Assembly (NCBI RefSeq): GCF_002878395.1
Contig: NC_061119.1
Coordinates: 41,004,285 to 41,068,284, forward strand
Direction: 5' to 3'
Source: Capsicum annuum
Lineage: Eukaryota > Streptophyta > Magnoliopsida > Solanales > Solanaceae
DNA: 64,000 bases
In this document: piece after piece, positions 58,872 to 64,000 of the stretch
Position numbering within the stretch: the stretch's first letter is position 1
Layout: each line of letters begins with the position of its first letter
The notes under the pieces: generated by a model
Seen by the model: only the letters and a program-made list of their open reading frames with translations
What the model was told of the DNA's origin: nothing
Databases searched by the model: none
Translations under genes and position numbers: made by a program

Positions 58872-60832
58872 TTAAAAAATTAATTTTCTTCTCACAGATT
58901 TAGTCAGCGAATCGGCCGAATTCAATTCTGACTTCACATAATCAATGGAAATTATCCCATCTTTCAGCAATTGCTTAACAATATCATATCTCAATTTCAT
59001 GTGTCTATTCTTACAACTATAAGATTTATTCTTCGCAATAGCAATTGCGGCTTGACAATCACAATGTATATATATAGGAGGCATCAGATCATCCTTACTT
59101 AAAGGGATTTTAGACACCAGATCATCCTTTTCCAAAGGGACATTAGGCGACAGGTCATTCTTCTTAGAAGGGCTATGAGGCAACAGATCATACTTTTTAA
59201 AAGGGATATTCGCTAAGAAATTTCTTAGCCATTCAGCCTCAGTACCAGCTAACTCCAGAGCTACAAACTCTGATTCCATAGTTTATCTAGCAATGATCGT
59301 CTGCTTAGCTGATCTCCACGATACTGCACCACCACCTAACGTGAACACATAACCACTAGTGAATTTTATCTCATCTGAATCAGAGATCCAGTTTGCATCA
59401 TAATATCCTTCTAAAGTAGAAGGAAATCTGCTATATAGAATACCATAATTCGTGGTTACTTTTAAATATTTCATTAATCTCATTAATGCAGATCAATACT
59501 CTTTATTGGGGTTGTGAGTATATCTACTTAGTCTACACACAACATAAGCTATATCAGGTTTGGTAAAATTCATCAAATGCATTAGACTTCCAATAATCTG
59601 TGCATATTTAAACTGTGCAACTGGGTCACCATTATTCTTTTTCAATTTAGAGTTAGCATCATAAGGAGTAGCTACGGGAGTTACCTCCCAACATTCAAAC
59701 TTCTTAAGAATTCTTTCAACATAATGTTCTTGTATTAACATTATTCCATCGTTACTGCTTATAACTTTAATGCTCAATATCATATTTACTTCGCTCAAAT
59801 CTTTCATATCAAAGTTAGTAGATAAAAATAATTTGGCACGTTTTACAATATTTAAACATGTAGCAAATATAAGCATGTCATCAACATATAAGTAAATTAT
59901 CACATAATCATTGTCTATTACTTTAGTATAAACACATTTATCCACTTCAATAGAGGAAAATTCACCTTTTATTAGAACTTGATCAAATTTCTCATGCCAC
60001 TGTTTAGGAAATTGTTTAAGGTCATAAAAAGATTTAATTAATTTACAAAATTTATTTTCTTGTCCAGGAACTACACATCCTTCATGTTGAACCATGTAAA
60101 TTTCTTCTTCTAAATCACCATTTAAGAAAACTGTTTTTACATTCATTTGATGGATAAAAAGTTTATGAATTGATGCCAAAACGATTAGTAATCGAATAGA
60201 AGAAATATTTGTCATTGGTGCAAATGTATTAAAATAATCAACATTTTGTTTTTGAGCAAATCCTTTATCTAATAAACGAGTTTTATATTTATTTATAGAT
60301 CCATCAGAATTAAATTTCTTTTTGAAAATTCATTTACAGCCAATAGGTTTTGCACCTGGAGGTAAATTAATTAAAACTCATGTATTATTTTTCATGATAG
60401 AATCAATTTCAATTTTTATTGTCTCTTTTCAAAATTTAGCATCAGAAGAAGATATAGTTTCAAAATAATTTAATGGTTCATTATCGACAAGAAAAGTTTG
60501 AAAATTATTTCCATAAGAAAAATATTTTTTTTTGGCCTTTTACTCCTTCTCAGTCCCTCAATGTTAGAGGTAGATTTATTTTCTCTTTTGACAGGTGCAT
60601 GAGAGATTTTATCACATAGTAAAAAAATATGTTCAAAGGATTCAACATTCTTTGTCTCAATTATAGTATTACTATCAAGTACATCACATTTCAATACAAG
60701 GAATCTATATGCAGCACTATGTTCAGCATACCCAATAAGCATGCAATCAACAGTTTTTGAACTTATTTTTCTCTTTTTAGGATCAAGCAAAAAAACTTTA
60801 GCAAGGCACCCCCATACTTTTAAATATTTCAA
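58872..60832 (-). pseudogene. Copia 2 RT-RNase H with in-frame 33-bp repeat array
   Basis: 60470-60832 carries the integrase C-terminal region (YLKVWGCLAKVFL, DCMLIGYAEHSAAYRFL). RT 59493-60215 has MNVKTVFLNGDLEEEIYM and the palm YLYVDDMLIFA, both intact. 59283-59483 holds [20 protein letters not shown] and [13 protein letters not shown]. 58872-59279 is the RNase H end (ESEFVALELAGTEAEWLRNF, IHCDCQAAIAIAKNK). Between WLRNFLAN and PPIYIHC lie four 11-residue repeats. Breaks are single stops or short frameshifts between the pieces. Confidence 0.88.
59082..59213 (-). repeat. Four 33-bp units inside copia 2 RNase H
   Basis: Units encode 11 residues each: IPFKKYDLLPH, SPSKKNDLSPN, VPLEKDDLVSK and IPLSKDDLMPP. 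All are in frame without a stop. At the protein level the consensus is [IV]P-x-x-K-x-D-L with a variable end. In copia RNase H domains I know, the two flanking motifs are joined by only about ten residues, so three extra units have been added. Confidence 0.9.
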
Positions 60833-60931
60833 ATTAAGTTTATAACCTTCTCACAATTCATAAGGGATTTTATCAGTTCGTTTATGAGGAATTCTATTTT
60901 ATAAGTGACATACAAATAAAACAGCTTCACC

Positions 60932-62161
60932 TCACAAATTATCAGGTGCATTAGAGCTAATTAACACGGAGTTTATCATTTCTTTCAATGTTCTATTTTT
61001 TTTTTCAGCTACACCATTAGACTCAGGTGAATAAGGCGATGTTACTTCAAGAATAATTCCTTCTTTTTCACGAAGAATATTTAAAGATACATATTCCTCA
61101 TCTCTATCAGATCTAATTCTCTTGATTTTTCTACTGAGCTGATTTTCAACTTCAGTTTTATAAGAAACAAAAACATCAAATGCATCATCTTTATTTCTAA
61201 GTAAATATAACTTAGTGAATCTAGAAAAATCATAAATAAAAGTTACATAATATCTTTTTCCACCTCTAGTCATAGTTTGTTTTAAATCACCTAAATCAGT
61301 GTGAATCAAAGATAATAATTCAGTTTCTCTATTAACTGAAAAACATGATTTTTTAGTAATTTTAGCTTCAGCACATATTTCACATTTATCATAATCATTT
61401 GAATTTAAACCAGATATTAATCTAAGTGATTGCATATTCTTTATATAAGAGAAAGCATGCCATAAAGAAATAGACTCAGTCAAATACATAGAAGTAGATA
61501 CATTTTTAGAAATATCATTATGAATATTAAGCACATATAGACCATGATTACAAAGTCCATATCCCACAAAAATATCATTTTTAGTTAATATGACCTCATT
61601 GTTTTCAAATATAACCTTTATTCCAACTTTTTCTAATAATGCCACAAAAATCAAATTAATTTTGATATTAGGAACATGCAACACGTTACTCAATGCCAAA
61701 GTTTTATCAAATGTGAGTTCGAGAGCAACTTTGATTTTTCCAAGAACTTGAATAGTTCTCGAGGTCCCAAGATAAACAATTTCTTCTTCTTTCTCAACTT
61801 GTGTGTATGATACAAAATCATTTTTATTTATACAAATGTGCCTAGTAGCACCAGAGTCTACCACCCAATTTCTCACGTTGGTCTCAATATTTATTTTTGA
61901 AATGACTGCAATAATTATATCATCCATTTAAGTCAAATTTATTTTTAACTTAGCGGGATTGTCATTTCTTTCATATATTCTCCTGCATTGAGATGTATCT
62001 TCTATGAAGATTTTATTATTAGCATTAGATGCATAACCAAGTTTATTTGCATAACTGTATTCTGCAGTATCATAGTCTGACAAACTAATTGGAATGGAAG
62101 TAACCATAGCAACACCAGCATCAGTATTATCGACAGTTTTAGGACAAATATTATATGTCAT
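60932..62161 (-). pseudogene. Copia 2 gag stub, protease and integrase
   Basis: 62161-61928 is a 77-codon N-terminal stub. It is followed almost at once by 61927-60932 (331 codons) with protease WVVDSGATRHIC intact (about 61860), LHVPNIKINLI, pre-integrase SLWHAF and HHCC finger (CEICAEAKITKKSC), with the first histidines partly lost. The integrase core has HTDLGDLK, IRSDRDEEYVS and SPESNGVAEKKNRTLKEM, so D, D and E are present. The capsid and nucleocapsid parts of gag are missing. The frame is open for nearly 1 kb, the longest in the window, which suggests a fairly young element. Confidence 0.88.
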
Positions 62162-62267
62162 AGTTTCTTATATTGTTGGGAAACGATAATAAATCTCACT
62201 AACACTTGTGACAATAAATAAACTGCAATAATAATATTTCTTCTATAATAGTATCACAAGTTTTCAT

Positions 62268-62331
62268 AATAACAACAACAAGACCAACAACAAGAACAAG
62301 AACAAGAACAACAACAACAACAACAACAACA
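62268..62331. repeat. (AAC)n/(AAGAAC)n simple repeat
   Basis: AACAACAAC, ACAAGAACAAG and AACAACAAC tracts occur in one LTR only. They could be the remnant A/C tail of a retroposon such as the TTG-tailed SINE in reverse, or plain slippage. Confidence 0.8.
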
Positions 62332-62594
62332 ATACTTGAGTCGTGTTGTGCACTGTCCTAAGAAACTATTTTCTCAATGTGAAATGTTTTCCCAGGATTA
62401 AACAAGTACTTCCTTGATTAATTAAAGGATATTCAAGAATTATATAAGTCAGAGAATACAGGAATCAACAAAATTAATTATAAACCTACAAGTTTTAACT
62501 TAGAAAGGAAATAATAAAATTATTATAAGATAAAAGCAAAGTGAAACAAGATGAGAAAAGTTGGTAGAGAAGTGAAGGAGAATAAAAGAATATA

Positions 62595-62842
62595 CTCCCT
62601 CCGTCCCATTTTACTCGTCCCAAATTGGGATGGCATAACTATTAAAAAAATAATAAATAGCATAGCTAGTTTACCATAGTACCCCTATTAAATGATGTTT
62701 ACATTTTATTTAAAGAAAAAGTAATTAATGCAAAGGGTAAAATATGGAAAAAAAATTGTCTTGTCTTAATAAGTAAAAAAGAACAAGTAAAATGAGACAC
62801 CAAATTAGAAAATTTGGGACGGATAAAATAGAACGGAGGGAG
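62595..62842. mobile_element. Stowaway MITE in copia 2 5' LTR, TA target
   Basis: 248 bases with ends CTCCCTCCGTCCCATTTTA and TAAAATAGAACGGAGGGAG, and TA duplicated on both sides. The partner LTR keeps the unoccupied site (GAATATATG), so the MITE came in after the copia element. Confidence 0.93.
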
Positions 62843-63137
62843 TATATGATTTTTTTTGCATTTTTCTTTGTTGAAAGTGTTGGATATTTATAGCCAATTT
62901 TAGTGGGTGGAAAATAAAAATAATTAATGAATTTATTTATTTATTTTGGTAACAAGTATTTACTTTATGTGTTCTCCAAGAACACAAGTTAATTAGTCCC
63001 CAAGTAAATTAATTGACCATTAATTTACCATGTGATGAAAATTAATTTTCTCTCATTATTAAAAAAGAATTTTAATATATTTATTTTTCACTTGAAATTG
63101 CAAAGTAATTAATTTAAATATTTTAAAATATCTTACA

Positions 63138-63857
63138 ACTACTTCTCTACCTTACCTTTGAGTTAGAGATATAGACCGCATATGCTTCATGCTCTTCAAA
63201 CCTCACGAAAAATAAGTACTTGCACAACCTTCAATTCTTGCCCAATAGACCAATCCATTCCATCAACAAAAAACAGAAACCTTGATGACATCCCTTTTCC
63301 CTCCACCTCAGCAATTCACCTCGGAACTTTTTATTAAAGGGGGAGTAAAGATTCCTCCTTTCATCTGAATAAGAAAAGAAATGCAGCAGCAGCAACAACT
63401 GCATAGTCTGTCTTAAAAGGGAAACAATTTCTAGTATAATTCAATCACAATCCAGCTGTATTTCCCCTTTTCTTGAGGTATCTTTGACCGGGTGACAGGT
63501 AGAATCGTTGTCATATGACCTGAAGATCACGAATTTAAGTCGGAAGTAATTTTTAGAATCAAATCAATTTAATTCTAAATTTAAAGTATCTTACTTTTCT
63601 TTTAGATCTATTTCAAAATAAGTAATATCTATAACTCATAAGTTTTCGAGCATCCTATCCAGCATATAATTATAGTTAGATCACAAGATTCAAAGGTATA
63701 GAATTTTCAACGGGGATAATTCAGGATAATGTGAAATTATTATTTTGGTCAAAGGTCAAAACCTGCATTTTCTTCAAAAACGGGAAACCTTTCAATTCGC
63801 TCTTTGTCCACATAAAAATCTGGTGTTTTGTCATTCTCTCTTCTCTTTATTCTACTG
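63138..63857. other. Upstream region of the gene at the right edge
   Basis: No open frame with family resemblance. GACCGGGTGACAGGTAGAATC... near 63487-63540, ending CACGAATTTAAGTC, resembles a decayed tRNA-like SINE (a B-box-like GATCACGAATTTAAG), but too little remains to call. The remainder is AT-rich promoter-like sequence. Confidence 0.4.
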
Positions 63858-63867
63858 TATAAAAATA
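63858..63867 (+). promoter_or_regulatory. TATA box of the right-edge gene
   Basis: TATAAAAATA follows a CT-rich stretch (TCATTCTCTCTTCTCTTTATTCTACTG) and lies about 120 bases before the first ATG, at a suitable distance for transcription from about 63890. Confidence 0.5.
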
Positions 63868-63981
63868 GTAAAAACACAGCACACATTTCACTTTCAACAA
63901 AAATTGATTTCACCCTTTACTCAACAAAACACGTTATAATTTGCATCCACTTTTATTTACTTGTGTTGTGATTAATTGCAG

Positions 63982-64000
63982 ATGTCTGCACTAAATCAAG
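63982..64000 (+). CDS. Start of an unidentified gene, cut by the window end
   Basis: ATG at 63982 (MSALNQ and onward). Just before it GTGATTAATTGCAG has the form of a 3' splice site, so the leader may contain an intron that ends right at the start codon; a matching donor is not certain. The five or six residues visible do not identify the product. Confidence 0.4.

Larger units (their letters stand above)
57670..63137 (-). mobile_element. Ty1/copia element 2 with both LTRs, minus strand
   Basis: LTRs at 57670-58299 (3') and 62174-63137 (5'), termini TGTTGGGAAAC and ATCTTACA. Inside: protease, integrase, RT and RNase H on the minus strand, with most of gag and the primer site deleted. The flanking 5-mers are GCAAC (left) and ACTAC (right), which do not match, so ends may have recombined after insertion. 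Confidence 0.88.
62174..63137 (-). repeat. Copia 2 5' LTR carrying a simple repeat and a MITE
   Basis: 964 bases against 630 in the partner. The extra length is a segment near 62208-62331 that includes an AAC/AAG-rich run, and a Stowaway MITE at 62595-62842. The gag start codon lies only 12 bases inside, leaving no room for a normal primer site. Confidence 0.88.

Noticed and set aside
63487..63545. Possible tRNA gene or SINE head
   Set aside because: Only a vague B-box-like motif; no stem pairing that I could confirm.
1..64000. CRISPR arrays, operons, ribosome binding sites, prophage or bacterial defence systems
   Set aside because: The window is plant nuclear DNA; repeats found are LTRs, TIRs, SINEs and minisatellites, none with CRISPR-like spacing.

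Overview
This is nuclear DNA from a flowering plant, most likely a member of the Solanaceae. The evidence is (i) one intron-containing plastid-protein gene of the RETICULATA (DUF3411) family, (ii) retroelement 3' ends with the GGGTTTGTTGTTG tail and a tRNA-type SINE, both typical of Solanaceae, and (iii) Del/Tekay-type Ty3/gypsy chromoviruses with long LTRs. There is no bacterial gene, CRISPR array or operon. Most of the window is transposable elements of several ages, many nested in each other.

Layout. 1-815: the 3' LTR of an unrelated gypsy element, cut into by the next one. 816-6209: element A, a gypsy chromovirus reduced to pol plus 3' LTR. 6210-7556: a foreign LTR carrying a minisatellite. 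7557-21237: element B1 (pol plus 3' LTR), whose 3' LTR is split by a complete later insertion, element C (12538-20659). 21238-30713: element B2, with partial 5' LTR, PBS, gag, pol and complete 3' LTR; its gag is interrupted by a clean 1,637-bp solo LTR (22337-23973, TSD AATTT). 30714-32605: AT-rich spacer with a poly-C tract and a MITE, leading to the promoter. 32606-38272: the only clear host gene, RETICULATA-like, in seven exons encoding 428 residues, with a 3-kb intron 5 that carries SINE remnants. 38928-44483: a whole Mutator-like element (MULE) with TIRs and a decayed 9-bp TSD. It carries a decayed transposase on the minus strand and a GRF-zinc-finger ORF converging on it from the plus strand. 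44772-46871: a Stowaway-like MITE split by a 1,860-bp MULE-type foldback element with a perfect 10-bp TSD. 47125-47776: a lone copia-type LTR. 47796-56063: a complete minus-strand Ty1/copia element (TSD CTAAT) with a duplicated 3' end. 56253-56751: one Stowaway MITE inside another. 57670-63137: a second minus-strand copia element with a deleted gag and a 4 x 33-bp in-frame repeat in its RNase H. 63138-64000: promoter and first codons of a further gene.

None of the retroelement polyproteins is intact. Their stop codons mostly lie where CAG, CGA, CAA or TGG is expected, as methylated-cytosine deamination would produce. The most interesting candidates are the GRF-finger ORF inside the MULE, the RNase H minisatellite in the second copia element, and the foldback element. 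Element families are inferred from motifs read by eye. No database search was run, so lineage names are provisional.
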